A stretch of 64,000 nt of DNA from Neolewinella maritima (GCF_923081025.1 NZ_CAKLPZ010000005.1:62001-126000); one strand, 5' to 3'. Numbered from the stretch's first letter, positions 40,232-52,937 are shown. Made by a program: numbers and translations. Notes: generated by a model not told the origin, from the letters alone.

Positions 40232-41411
40232 CGACACCCGTAGCGACTACCTGCTGCGCCGCTGGATCAGCGGGGCCCTCACCGCGCCGGAAGAAGCTGA
40301 ACTGGAACGGCGGGCCACCACCGAGCCCGGCCTGCAGGACGCACTGGACGGACTACGGACAGCCCCCGAAGCGGATCACCAGGCGCGCATCACCCGCATG
40401 CTGGAACGGGCCGAATCAGGCGTGCGGACCAGCCGCCGCAGCATCTCCCGCTACACCACCTTCGCCATCGCGGCAAGCATCGCCATGCTACTGGGCGTAT
40501 CGGTCTGGCTGCTCCCGGACTACTTTGCGGCCGAAGCAGAAGCCGAGATCGCCATGGACCGCCGCGCGCCAGTTACCCCCGCACCTGCGCTCCCCGCCCG
40601 TGAGGAAGCGAGCCCTAGCTCAGCCCCGGTAGCGGCGGAATCGGAACCAGAACCAGAACCGGAGCCGGAGCAGCCTGCTACCTACGCGGAACGTGCACCG
40701 GAACGGGAAGAAAGGGAAGAAATCATGGAAGATGCGGCCGCTGCTGCTCCCGCCGCCGCACCGCCTACCCGGAGCGTGCGCCCGCTGAGTGTACCACCGC
40801 CCCGGGCTGCCGCGCCCAGTAGTACGATCGTACTGACCCCGCCCGTGATCGGTGAGGTTACGGACGAGTACGGTACCCCCATCGCCGGGGCCGAGGTGCT
40901 GCGGATCGGTCAAGCCCTCGGCACGCGTACGGATAGTAATGGCGTGTTCCAGTTGACGCAGGACCAAGCCCTGGATCAACTCCTCGTACGGGCCGCCGGC
41001 TACGAGGACGAGACGGTGCAGGTATTCGACGCCGACGAGCGGCTGCAAATCAGCCTGAGCCCCGTAGCCTCCCGGGCGCGGGCGGATGTCTTTGCACAAA
41101 ACTCGGCGCGCACCGAAGTCGGTATCGAACCCCTGCGGGAGGAACAAAGCCGGGCCCTGCCCGTAGAAGGGTACCGGGAACTGCGGCAGCGCATCGAAGC
41201 CGAGCGGCCGCAGACGGTGCCGGCGGGGAAGGTACGGGTGAGCTTCCTGGTGCAGCCCGATGGAGAGCTGACCGACTTCCGCTTCCGCGGCCAGCCCGAC
41301 CGGGCAACGATGGATTATGTGGGTACTGCCCTGGTCGAATCCTCCACCTGGCGGGTCGTGCCCACAACTAAGCGCCCCGTGCGGGTTTACTTTACCTTAC
41401 GTTTTGACTAA
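40221..41411 (+). CDS. Anti-sigma-like protein with carboxypeptidase-like and TonB C-terminal domains
   Basis: Single-pass inner-membrane protein of 396 residues. The cytoplasmic N-terminus (1 to about 72) resembles an anti-sigma domain (DYLLRRWISGALTAPEEAELERRA). One membrane segment follows (TTFAIAASIAMLLGVSVWLL, 80-98). The periplasmic part has a Pro/Glu-rich spacer with EPEPEPEPE, a CarboxypepD_reg-like fold (IGEVTDEYGTPIAGAEVLRIGQALGTRTDSNGVFQL) and a TonB C-terminal-like domain (GKVRVSFLVQPDGELTDFRFRG to VRVYFTLRFD). The start is GTG, overlapping the sigma gene. It may link outer-membrane signalling to sigma release; that is inference. Confidence 0.72.
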   Translation: MPTDDTRSDYLLRRWISGALTAPEEAELERRATTEPGLQDALDGLRTAPEADHQARITRMLERAESGVRTSRRSISRYTTFAIAASIAMLLGVSVWLLPDYFAAEAEAEIAMDRRAPVTPAPALPAREEASPSSAPVAAESEPEPEPEPEQPATYAERAPEREEREEIMEDAAAAAPAAAPPTRSVRPLSVPPPRAAAPSSTIVLTPPVIGEVTDEYGTPIAGAEVLRIGQALGTRTDSNGVFQLTQDQALDQLLVRAAGYEDETVQVFDADERLQISLSPVASRARADVFAQNSARTEVGIEPLREEQSRALPVEGYRELRQRIEAERPQTVPAGKVRVSFLVQPDGELTDFRFRGQPDRATMDYVGTALVESSTWRVVPTTKRPVRVYFTLRFD

Positions 41412-41426
41412 GCGATACGAGCGGAT

Positions 41427-44269
<2,843 letters not shown>

Positions 44270-44270
<1 letters not shown>

Positions 44271-45580
44271 TGCCGCACCGCCCGGCGAGCGGCCGCCTGC
44301 ACTATCTCGTACTGACCGTCCTGCTGTGTTGGGTCACCGCCAACATCAACCTGGATCGCTACTGGACGTCCGTACTGGAGTATGATATCGCCGGCTACTA
44401 CGCCTACCTGCCGGCGGTATTCATCTACGACGACCTGCGGTTCGACTTCTTCGAGCCGGTGCGCGACCGCTATCAGTCCGACCGCGATCGGGGTGATTAC
44501 CGGGTCATTACCGAGACGGGGGCCGTGGTCGATAAGTATTACGCAGGTACGGCGGTTGCCCAGCTGCCCTTCTTTGCACTGGGTCACGTGGTGACGGTGC
44601 TGACGGGTAGGCCGCAAGACGGCTATTCCTACTATTACATCGTGGCGCTGGTACTGTCCAGTGTAGCGTATACCCTGCTTGCCCTATACTTTTTCGAATG
44701 CATGCTGCGGTGGTACGGCGTACGTAGCCGCTACCGCTGGGCGGTCATCTACGCTATGGTGTTCGGTACGAATATCTTCGTGTACGCGGCCGTCGATCCG
44801 GGTATGTCACACCCCTACTCGTTCGCCTGCCTGACGGGCCTGGCCTGGTGGTTTCTGCGCTTCTGCGATACGGGGCGGCAGCGGTATTACCTCCTGATGG
44901 CGGCGGCCTTCGGCTTGGCGGTGTTGATTCGTCCCATCAACCTGATCGTGCTGCCGGGACTGTTTGCGCTGTTGCGATCCCGGGGGCAGGTAGCCATCGT
45001 GTGGCAGCAGCTACTCGAGCTGCGCTGGAAGTTACTCTGGGGGGTACTGCTGGTCGTAGCGATCTGCTCCATTCAGTTGATCATCTACCGGCTACAGACC
45101 GGGCAGTACTGGTTCTACGCCTATGGGGAGGAGGGCTTCGATTTTCTGCGTCCCGCCATCGCCGACTTCCTGTTCAGCTACCGCAAGGGGTACTTTCTCT
45201 ACACCCCGCTGGCCCTGCTAGCCACTCTGAGCCTGGCCTACCGCTACCGAGTGCACCGGTACCAGGCTACTGCACTACTCCTATTCCTGGCGCTGCTGGT
45301 CTACGTCTTTTCCTCCTGGTGGTCGTGGTGGTACGGCGGCAGTTTCTCCTCGCGGGTGATGCTGGAGTATAGTGCCTTCGTCTTCCTACCCCTGGCGCTG
45401 TTGCTCGAACGGGTCGGGCCGCAGCTGCGCAGAGTTACGGTGGGGGCGGTGATCATTCTTACCCTTTTCGCCCAGCTACAGATCTATCAGTTTCGGCACG
45501 GACAGCTCCACTATGCCGACACGACGCGCGCGCAGTACTGGGATAGCTTTCTGCGGGTAGACCGGTTCCTCCAGAAATAA
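44270..45580 (+). CDS. Polytopic membrane protein, GT-C glycosyltransferase-like
   Basis: Protein of 436 residues with roughly ten hydrophobic segments. Its first loop carries YDIAGYYAYLPAVFIYDDLRFDFFEP, including acidic residues in the position typical for the catalytic Asp of GT-C enzymes (PMT/ArnT class), and KYYAGTAVAQLPFFALGH. SSWWSWWYGGSFSSRVMLEYSAFV in a later loop is also typical of uncharacterised Bacteroidota GT-C-like proteins. It starts on the last base of clpB. Sugar donor and acceptor are unknown. Confidence 0.6.
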
Positions 45581-45606
45581 CAGCGGGCGCATCAGGCAAG
45601 CGAGGA

Positions 45607-45665
45607 CTACTTAGCAGGCCGCAGCTCCAGCACTGTTTCCCGCGCGATCGTCAGGGCAAGCGCCC
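45607..45665 (-). pseudogene. Remnant of an omega-amidase gene 3' end
   Basis: On the minus strand this stretch encodes ALALTIARETVLELRPAK then stop, resembling TLTLTIARQEVLDLRRRLP near the end of the nitrilase-family gene at 51481-52248. At DNA level CCGCGCGATCGTCAG is identical, and the bases after the stop are also alike (AGTAGTCCT), but about eight codons before the stop are missing. An in-frame TGA lies shortly upstream. It appears to be a deleted, decayed duplicate. Confidence 0.55.
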
Positions 45666-45801
45666 TGCGTCAATTGACTGTACCCCCCAAGCAATCGAGG
45701 CGCGGTCGCGGGTGCAAGTGTATATAACATCCAATACTACCTTTTGTAACCCAATATAAATAGAATGAATACTAATTTATATAACTGAAGCAGAAATTGC
45801 T

Positions 45802-45809
45802 TACTTTAG
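45802..45809 (+). promoter_or_regulatory. Putative -7 box upstream of susC-like gene
   Basis: TACTTTAG resembles TAnnTTTG (one mismatch), 35 bp before the ATG, inside a distinctly AT-rich leader (about 45720-45840). Another candidate, TACCTTTTG, lies at 45738-45746. Confidence 0.35.
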
Positions 45810-45844
45810 GGCTACTAGTTACTTAATCAACAAAAGCATAAGGT

Positions 45845-48800
45845 ATGAGACGGTTCCTACTGGTCCTAGGGTTATCCCTATTTGCCCTGGGCGTCGCCGT
45901 GGCCCAACGCACCGTAAGCGGCACGGTGATTGATGAGACGGGAGAGACCCTGATCGGGGTGAGCGTGCTGGTGAAGGGCACGAGTACGGGTACGGTGACC
46001 GACATCGACGGCAACTACAGCCTGAGCGTTCCCGAAGACAACAACGTACTGGTCTTCAGCTACACCGGCTTCGGCAGGGAGGAGGTCAACATCGACAACC
46101 GCTCCGTCGTCGACCTGACGCTGAAGCCTTCGGCGGCCCTGCTGGAGGAGGTCATCGTGACCGCCTACGGCGTCACCACCAAGGAGGCCTTTTCCGGCTC
46201 GGCCGACGTGGTAGGCTCCCAGGAGCTGGAAACCCGAAACGTCACCTCGGCTATTGCTGCCATCGAGGGCAATGCGACCGGGGTACAGTTTACCTCAGCC
46301 TCCGACGGACCGGGCTCCTCCCCGGGCATCGTGATCCGGGGCGTAGGAACGCTGAACGGCGATACCGATCCCCTATTTATCGTAGACGGTATTCAGTTCG
46401 AGGGTGCCCTGACCAACATCAACCAGGAAGATATCGAGTCGCTGACAGTGCTTAAGGATGCCTCGTCCACCTCGCTGTACGGTTCGCGCGCCGCCAACGG
46501 CGTGGTACTGATCACCACCAAGCGGGGCTCGCGGACGGGGGGCACCAGGGTCAGTGCTTCCGTGCAGCACGGGATCGTATCGCGGGCCATCCCGCTCTAC
46601 GACGAAGTTACACCCGGCCAGTACTACGAGGCGATGTGGGAGGCGCTCAGAAATTCGAGCGCCGCCGGCGGCGACGGGGCCTTCGCCTCGGCCAATATCT
46701 TCAACAGCCTGGGCTACAACCCCTTCGATGTACCCGACGACCAGATCGTCGGGGAAGACGGCCGGCTGAACCCCGCGGCCAACGTTGTCTACCAGAGTCT
46801 CAATTGGTACGATGAGCTGGAGGAGCGTAACACCCGTACGAACTACAACCTCAATGTATCGAGCGGGGGGGAGAACCACCGGGTGTTCTTTTCCACTTCC
46901 TACCTCGACGAGGGGGGCTACATCAAGCGTTCGCAGTACGACCGCCTGACCTCCCGCGCCAACGCCGACTTCGACGCCAACAACTGGCTCTCGCTGGGGG
47001 GTAGCGCGAACGTGACCATTTCCAACACCTCGGGCCCCAGCTCGGCGGGCGCCAACAACATCGTCAACCCCTTCGGTTTTGCCAAAAATATCGGTTCGAT
47101 CTACCCCGTCTACGTCAACGACCGCCAGGGGAACCTCGTACGGGATGCGGTGGGCGACCCCATCTTCGATTCGGGCGAGGGCTTTCCGGAATTCGGCATC
47201 GGTTCGCGGCCCATCAACCAGGGGCGCCACGCCCTGCAGGAACTCCTGCTGAACGATGAGCGCGACCGCGACAACACCTACGGTTTTCGCTTCTACGCCG
47301 ACTTCAAGATCCTAGCGGGGCTGAACTTCCGGCTCAATTACGGTCGGGACATCAACGAGGGCCTCGAGAAGGAATACGAGAATAACATCATCGGCGATGC
47401 TCAGCCTACCGGCCGCTACGGGGAGACGCGCTTCAGAAGGCAGGTAGAGAACTTCAACCAGCTCCTCACCTACCAGACGGGGCTGGCCGGCGGCCACAAC
47501 CTCGACTTCACGCTGGGTCACGAGAACTACGACCGCACCTACAGCGAAAACGATGCGCTGGCCGTAGAGCAGACCGCCGAGGGCATCTTCGAGTTCGCCA
47601 ACTTCGCCACGCCGGTGAGCGTGGGCGGCTTTACGACCGTCAAGCGCATCGAGGGCTACTTCGCCCGCGCCAACTACAACTACGACCTGCGGTACTTCCT
47701 GAGTCTGTCGGCCCGGCGCGACGGCTCGTCGGTATTCAGTGACGGTGTCCGCTGGGGCAGCTTCTACTCCGTCGGAGCCTCCTGGCAGATCGGAAGCGAA
47801 TCCTTCATGGACAACGTCTCCTGGGTAGACCGCCTCAAGCTGCGGGCCTCCTACGGGGAGGTGGGCAACGACGACCTCAACGACTTCTTCCTCTCGCAGG
47901 CGCGCTACGACCTGACCTCGAATGCCGGTAACCCGGCCATCACCGCCTCGGAGATCGGCAACGATCTGTTGGTGTGGGAGACGATCGAGAGTTTCGACGT
48001 GGCAGTCGAGTTTACCCTGTTCGACAACTTCCTGGATGGCTCGCTGGAGTACTACCGCAGAAACTCCTCCGACCTACTCTATGACCTGCCGATCGCACTG
48101 AGCAACGGGTACAATGCCTTCCCCGCCAACGTCGGGGATATGTACAATGCGGGCTTCGAGTTGGGTCTGACCGCCAACCTGATCACTTCCTCCGACTTCC
48201 GCTGGTCACTGCGCACCACGGCCTCGACCTTTCAGAACAAAATCACCAGCCTGCCCGACCCCTTCATCAACGACAACCAACGCTGGGCGGAGGGCCGTTC
48301 ACGCTATGACTTTTACCTCCTGCACACGGCAGGGGTCGACCCCGCAACGGGCGATCAGTTATTCTTTCAGTATGTATTCGACGACACGGGCGAAACGGTA
48401 CCCGTACTGGCAGCAGACGGCAGCCACGCCGTGACCAACGACTGGCAGGAGACGGAGCGGGCCTACACGGGGGCTACTTCCATTCCCGACCTGCTCGGCT
48501 CCGTAACCACCAATTTCTTCTTTCGGGGCTTCCAGCTCAATATTCTGTTCAACTACGGGATCGGGGGGGAGATCCTGGACAACGGCTACTCCGTCATGAT
48601 GGAAAGCGACCGCTACGGCTCCTCCCTCCACCCAGACATCCTCAACGCCTGGCGCCAACCGGGGGACATCACGGACGTGCCCCGCCTGGAAAATGGTAAT
48701 AACGGACTGGTGCGCAACCAGTCTACCCGCTTCCTGACCGATGCCTCTTTCTGGGCCCTGCGCAACGTCAACCTCAGCTATACCCTGGGCAGTAGGCTGA

Positions 48801-48970
48801 CCGACCGGATCGGACTGGGGAACGTACGGATATCCCTCACCGGGGAAAACCTCTACCTGAACGCCAAGCGTGACGGTCTCAACCCGCAGTACAACCTGGT
48901 CGGAACATCACCCGGAGACGATTTCAGTCCCTCCCGCATCGTCTCGCTCGGAGTGAACGCCAACTTCTAG
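45845..48970 (+). CDS. SusC/RagA family TonB-linked outer-membrane transporter
   Basis: Outer-membrane importer of 1041 residues working with the SusD-like lipoprotein. Signal peptide MRRFLLVLGLSLFALGVAVAQ is followed by a CarboxypepD_reg-like domain (RTVSGTVIDETGETLIGVSVLVKGTSTGTVTDIDGNYSL, 22-100), the SusC TonB-box region (EEVIVTAYGVTTKE), and a plug with SSPGIVIRGVGTLNGDTDPLFIVDGIQFEG and IESLTVLKDASSTSLYGSRAANGVVLITTKRG. A long barrel ends in RIVSLGVNANF. The ligand is not evident; the neighbours suggest an esterified or amide-bearing glycan or peptide. Confidence 0.93.
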   Translation: MRRFLLVLGLSLFALGVAVAQRTVSGTVIDETGETLIGVSVLVKGTSTGTVTDIDGNYSLSVPEDNNVLVFSYTGFGREEVNIDNRSVVDLTLKPSAALLEEVIVTAYGVTTKEAFSGSADVVGSQELETRNVTSAIAAIEGNATGVQFTSASDGPGSSPGIVIRGVGTLNGDTDPLFIVDGIQFEGALTNINQEDIESLTVLKDASSTSLYGSRAANGVVLITTKRGSRTGGTRVSASVQHGIVSRAIPLYDEVTPGQYYEAMWEALRNSSAAGGDGAFASANIFNSLGYNPFDVPDDQIVGEDGRLNPAANVVYQSLNWYDELEERNTRTNYNLNVSSGGENHRVFFSTSYLDEGGYIKRSQYDRLTSRANADFDANNWLSLGGSANVTISNTSGPSSAGANNIVNPFGFAKNIGSIYPVYVNDRQGNLVRDAVGDPIFDSGEGFPEFGIGSRPINQGRHALQELLLNDERDRDNTYGFRFYADFKILAGLNFRLNYGRDINEGLEKEYENNIIGDAQPTGRYGETRFRRQVENFNQLLTYQTGLAGGHNLDFTLGHENYDRTYSENDALAVEQTAEGIFEFANFATPVSVGGFTTVKRIEGYFARANYNYDLRYFLSLSARRDGSSVFSDGVRWGSFYSVGASWQIGSESFMDNVSWVDRLKLRASYGEVGNDDLNDFFLSQARYDLTSNAGNPAITASEIGNDLLVWETIESFDVAVEFTLFDNFLDGSLEYYRRNSSDLLYDLPIALSNGYNAFPANVGDMYNAGFELGLTANLITSSDFRWSLRTTASTFQNKITSLPDPFINDNQRWAEGRSRYDFYLLHTAGVDPATGDQLFFQYVFDDTGETVPVLAADGSHAVTNDWQETERAYTGATSIPDLLGSVTTNFFFRGFQLNILFNYGIGGEILDNGYSVMMESDRYGSSLHPDILNAWRQPGDITDVPRLENGNNGLVRNQSTRFLTDASFWALRNVNLSYTLGSRLTDRIGLGNVRISLTGENLYLNAKRDGLNPQYNLVGTSPGDDFSPSRIVSLGVNANF

Positions 48971-49011
48971 TCCCCGGACAGCCAATGTCCCCCCCTCAAA
49001 ATTCGATACCC

Positions 49012-50676
49012 ATGTTGTCCTATATAAAATTCTCCCTACTCGTCTGCCTGGCCCTCCTTGCGTATTCGTGCGAGGACGATTACCTGGACACCAGGCCGAC
49101 GGATGCCATTTCCGCCACCGATGCCCTTGCGACCGAGGCCAATATGGAACTCATCATCAGGGGGATGCACCGTGCAATGTACTCCCAGTCGCAGACCGTC
49201 CTTCCCGGAGGTACCGCGGTCGGCAACACTGCCCGGGCGAACGAGCACTACTGGGTACCCCTGGGCGATAACCTCGCCGGCGGCTTGATCCACAGTGCCA
49301 GCGCCAATAACCTCGGCTGGCTGGACCAGGCGCAGTGGACCTCCCATACGGATCAGACTTCGCTGACCGTAGAGGTCCACTGGTACCACCGCTATAACAT
49401 TATCGCGAACTCTAACGCGCTCATCAATCGCATTAGCGAAGGCGATCTACCGGAAACCCCGCGGTTGCTCAACATTCTCGGACAGGCCTACGCCTACCGT
49501 GCTTACGCTTACCTCTCCCTGGTACAGCACTACGCAAAGGGCTATCTGATCGGCAATCCGAGCACCGACCCCGGCGTTCCCATCCTCTTCTCTTCGGAAA
49601 CGCCCTTCGAGAGCGCTCCCCGATCTACCGTCCAGGAAGTCTACGACCAGATCAACGCCGACCTGGATGCCGCCATCAGCACCTTCGAGAACGCCGCTCC
49701 CCGGCCCAGTGGCAACGCCTTCGATAAGTCGAACCTCAACATTGACGTAGCCTGGGGACTCAAGGCGAGAACCGCCCTGGCCAGCGGTGACTGGGAGACC
49801 GCCGCGCAGGCGGCCGTGAACGCCCGTCAGGACTACCCCATCATGAGTGAGGCCGACTGGAAGGCGGGCTTCAATACTACGCTACTACCTGAGGTGATTT
49901 GGGGTAGTAACGTGATCGGCACCGAGACCACCTTCTTCCGCTCCTACTTCTACCTGGCCTCCAATACCTTTAACGGCAGTCAGGTACGGAACAACCCCAA
50001 GATCGCCGATCGCCGGCTGGTCGACGCTATCCCCGACACGGATTACCGCAAGGATGTATTCCTGATCAACGCCCCCAACTCCAACCTTTCGGCGGCCAAT
50101 GGCGAGGGGGGCTTTACTAACAACACCAATCCGCTGTACCCCACGGAAGAGGAGTTCGAAGCGGAGATTGCCCGCCTAGCCTCCGAGTGGGGCTGGACCT
50201 CGGCCCACAACACCCACCCCTACATGCACGTCAAACTCCGGCAGCAGAATCCGGGGGGCATCGAGCCGGACGACATCATCTACATGCGCTCCTCCGAAAT
50301 GTACCTGATCGAAGCCGAGGCCCGGGCCTACATGGGCGACATCGCGGGGGCCCAGGAAGCGCTCCGCCCCCTGGGGGAGGCCCGCGACAGTGCGTATGAC
50401 GTCACCCAGTACGATACGGAAGAAAGCTTCATCGAGCACATCAAGTTCCAACGCGGCGTAGAGCTCTGGGGCGAGGGCTTTCTCTTCCAGGACAAGATCC
50501 GCTGGGACGACCCCATCGACCACGGGGCCAACGGCGGCTCGGGTGCGTCCGAAACACTCTACCAGGACGGCTACTTCCAGGAGCGTCCCTCCCAGAACGA
50601 CGACTGGGTCTGGAAGATCCCCCAGCGGGAGATCGACGCCAACCCTAACCTGACCTCCGCCGACCAGAACCCCTAG
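49012..50676 (+). CDS. SusD/RagB family outer-membrane lipoprotein
   Basis: Surface glycan- or peptide-binding lid of the SusCD complex, 554 residues from ATG 49012. The lipobox is AYSC (Cys at 18), followed by EDDYLDTRPTDAISATDAL. TPR-type helices include LLNILGQAYAYRAYAYLSLVQHYAKGYL and VYDQINADLDAAISTFE; the C-terminal part has IYMRSSEMYLIEAEARAYMGD and a closing WKIPQREIDANPNLTSADQNP. An ATG at 48985 would extend the signal peptide unnaturally. It follows susC by about 40 bp. Confidence 0.92.
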   Translation: MLSYIKFSLLVCLALLAYSCEDDYLDTRPTDAISATDALATEANMELIIRGMHRAMYSQSQTVLPGGTAVGNTARANEHYWVPLGDNLAGGLIHSASANNLGWLDQAQWTSHTDQTSLTVEVHWYHRYNIIANSNALINRISEGDLPETPRLLNILGQAYAYRAYAYLSLVQHYAKGYLIGNPSTDPGVPILFSSETPFESAPRSTVQEVYDQINADLDAAISTFENAAPRPSGNAFDKSNLNIDVAWGLKARTALASGDWETAAQAAVNARQDYPIMSEADWKAGFNTTLLPEVIWGSNVIGTETTFFRSYFYLASNTFNGSQVRNNPKIADRRLVDAIPDTDYRKDVFLINAPNSNLSAANGEGGFTNNTNPLYPTEEEFEAEIARLASEWGWTSAHNTHPYMHVKLRQQNPGGIEPDDIIYMRSSEMYLIEAEARAYMGDIAGAQEALRPLGEARDSAYDVTQYDTEESFIEHIKFQRGVELWGEGFLFQDKIRWDDPIDHGANGGSGASETLYQDGYFQERPSQNDDWVWKIPQREIDANPNLTSADQNP

Positions 50677-50763
50677 TCGCCCCACCCCTTCCAGCAGCAC
50701 CGGGCGGGGACGCGGGTGCGATGAATGCTTACCTTAAGGCTCATTCGGCAATCAACGAACCCT

Positions 50764-51447
50764 ATGCGCACCCCACTGATCCTTCTGCTCCTGCTTTCTA
50801 CGGCTACTGCCTTCTCCCAGGATGACTTTGCTATGCTCGCGCGCTACCAGGCGGCCAACGCAACACTAGCAGCCCCTGCGGCTACGGAACAGCGGGTAGT
50901 GCTTCTCGGCAATTCCATTACGGAAGGCTGGGTACGGGAGGATTCCGCTTTCTTTGCCGACAACGGACTTGTCGGGCGCGGCATCAGCGGACAGACGTCG
51001 CCTCAGCTCCTCCTGCGTTTTCGCCAGGACGTGATCGCGCTGCAACCCACCGCCGTGGTCATCCACATCGGCACCAACGACGTAGCGGAAAACACCGGCC
51101 CCTACGACCCCGACTACACCCTGGGCAACATCCGATCCATGGTCGAGCTAGCACAGGCCAACGATATCCAGCCCATCCTAGCCGCCGTTCTACCGGCCAC
51201 CGGATTCAGTTGGCGCCCCGAGCTAGGCGACCGCTCCGCAATGATCGTCGAGCTGAACCGTCGCCTCGCCGAGCTGGCTGCCGAGAAAGACATCCCCTTC
51301 GTCGACTACCACACCGCCCTGCGCAACGCCAGTAACGGCATGGACGCGGAGCTCGCCGAAGATGGAGTGCACCCCACGGCGCGGGGGTATGCGATTATGG
51401 CGGACTTGGTGCTGCCGGTGGTGGAGGAGGTGCGGGGTCAAGATTAG
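50764..51447 (+). CDS. Secreted SGNH/GDSL-family esterase
   Basis: Hydrolase of 227 residues with signal peptide (MRTPLILLLLLSTATAFSQ). Block I is LLGNSITEGW with nucleophile S51, block II has the Gly in RGISGQTS, block III GTNDVAEN, block V DGVHPTARGYAIM with the catalytic Asp-x-x-His. Members deacylate glycans or act as PAF-acetylhydrolase-like esterases. Directly downstream of SusCD, it plausibly de-esterifies the imported substrate. A weak -7 box TACCTTAA (50730) and a GGGGACGCGGGTGCG motif precede it. Confidence 0.85.
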   Translation: MRTPLILLLLLSTATAFSQDDFAMLARYQAANATLAAPAATEQRVVLLGNSITEGWVREDSAFFADNGLVGRGISGQTSPQLLLRFRQDVIALQPTAVVIHIGTNDVAENTGPYDPDYTLGNIRSMVELAQANDIQPILAAVLPATGFSWRPELGDRSAMIVELNRRLAELAAEKDIPFVDYHTALRNASNGMDAELAEDGVHPTARGYAIMADLVLPVVEEVRGQD

Positions 51448-51480
51448 ACGGAAGCACTAAACCACGCAATACAAGGACTA

Positions 51481-52248
51481 CTAAACAGGCCGCCGATCCA
51501 CCAAAAACGGCAACCGCCGCCGCAAGTCCAGCACCTCCTGCCGCGCGATCGTCAGCGTAAGGGTAGTATCTACTTCAGATAGCGCAGCGAGTACACCCCG
51601 GGGGCCGGGGTCGATTACCCGACTGTCTCCCCGGTAGCGGAGGCCGTTCCCATCTTCGCCTACCCGGTTCACGGCGGCTACGTAGCACTGATTCTCGATG
51701 GCGCGCGCGGCGAGTAGGGTGCACCAGTCCGACGCCCGGGCACTGGGCCAACTAGCCACGTAGATCAGCAGGTCGAAGGGATCGGCCGGGTCGTTGCGCG
51801 ACCATTCCGGGAACCGCAGGTCGTAGCAGACCAGGGGGCAGATCTTCCAACCCCGGTAGTCTACCACGAGCCGTTCGCTGCCGGCGCTGTAGTGTTCGTG
51901 CTCCCCGCCCGGCGTGAAGAGGTAGCGCTTGTCGTAGTGTAGGGTGCGTCCGCCGGGCGCTACCCAGTAGAGGCGGTTGTAGTACCGGCCTCCGTCGGCG
52001 ACGATGATGCTTCCGCACAGGGCTGCCTCCAGGCGGTCGGCCTGCGTGCACATCCAGTCTACGGTCGCTCCGTCGTGGGGTTCAGCGAGTCGGGCGGCGT
52101 CCATGGAAAAGCCGGTCGTAAACATTTCCGGTAGGATGATCAGATCGGTCCGGCCGGCCAGTGGAGTAAGCCGTTCGGTCAGCTGGGACCGGTTGGTAGC
52201 GGGGTCTTGCCAGATTGGATCGCTTTGTAGGAGGGTGAGGGTGAGCAT
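51481..52248 (-). CDS. Nitrilase-superfamily omega-amidase (YafV-like)
   Basis: Carbon-nitrogen hydrolase of 255 residues; YafV-type enzymes hydrolyse omega-amides such as 2-oxoglutaramate. The catalytic triad is complete: E41 in LPEMFTTGFSM, K107 in DKRYLF, C141 in LVCYDLRFPEW. The ATG at 52246-52248 begins MLTLTLLQSD, the proper family start; longer frames add no family sequence. A decayed copy of its 3' end occurs at 45607-45665. Confidence 0.87.
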   Translation of the reverse strand: MLTLTLLQSDPIWQDPATNRSQLTERLTPLAGRTDLIILPEMFTTGFSMDAARLAEPHDGATVDWMCTQADRLEAALCGSIIVADGGRYYNRLYWVAPGGRTLHYDKRYLFTPGGEHEHYSAGSERLVVDYRGWKICPLVCYDLRFPEWSRNDPADPFDLLIYVASWPSARASDWCTLLAARAIENQCYVAAVNRVGEDGNGLRYRGDSRVIDPGPRGVLAALSEVDTTLTLTIARQEVLDLRRRLPFLVDRRPV

Positions 52249-52283
52249 ACCGGACCAATATACTGCACCTGCGTGCCCGCCCC

Positions 52284-52937
52284 CTACTCCCGCAGCAACA
52301 CCAGCCGCGTATGTACTTGGTGGCTGATCGGACTCTCCCGGTTGCCACCGAACCAGGGCCCCACCGGCACGGCATAGGTGAGTGGCTCGAAGCGGTGGAC
52401 GGTAGTCTGACTTCCAGACGCGGTAGTGAGTAGGTACGTCACCTGATCCTGCTCGATCCGGGCCTCGACGTGCACCGTATCCCCCGCTGTGATCGCCACA
52501 CTGGGTCCTGCCTCCCAGCTGCCGTCGGCAGCATTGGTGTAGGCACAGACCTCGAAATCGCCCGGCGTGAGCCCAGGGCGCATGCCCACCAGTACAGCAT
52601 GACGGTTTTTCGGGTACGTACCGGGCCGCCACAGTGATAGGTAACTGATGCCGCCCACCTTGTTCCAGTCTTTGCCGTCGCGACCCAGCGGACCCTCATC
52701 GGAGGGATCGAACCAGGCGGACTCCGGCAGAAAGAAGGTCAGCTCGAAGCCGACTACCCCCCTCGTGAGGGAAAAGCCGTGTCCGGGCGAGTAGTCGTGG
52801 GCCCCGGCGCGCACCAGGTGCGGTATCAGGCGATCGGGCGGTTCGGTCATCCGTTGGGCAGACAGACCACTCAGAAACGTAGCCACTAGCGCCGTTGCCA
52901 CAAATCGCAGAACCCTCGTTTTCGGTCGTATCCTCAT
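52284..52937 (-). CDS. Secreted protein of unknown function
   Basis: Protein of 217 residues with a signal peptide (MRIRPKTRVLRFVATALVATFLSGLSAQ). The remainder is beta-rich, with GFSLTRGVVGFELTFFLPESAWFD, GDFEVCAYTNAADGSW and GDTVHVEARIEQDQVTYLLTTASGS, suggesting a concanavalin-like sandwich, but I cannot assign a family. It lies upstream of, and in the same direction as, the omega-amidase gene. Confidence 0.6.
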   Translation of the reverse strand: MRIRPKTRVLRFVATALVATFLSGLSAQRMTEPPDRLIPHLVRAGAHDYSPGHGFSLTRGVVGFELTFFLPESAWFDPSDEGPLGRDGKDWNKVGGISYLSLWRPGTYPKNRHAVLVGMRPGLTPGDFEVCAYTNAADGSWEAGPSVAITAGDTVHVEARIEQDQVTYLLTTASGSQTTVHRFEPLTYAVPVGPWFGGNRESPISHQVHTRLVLLRE

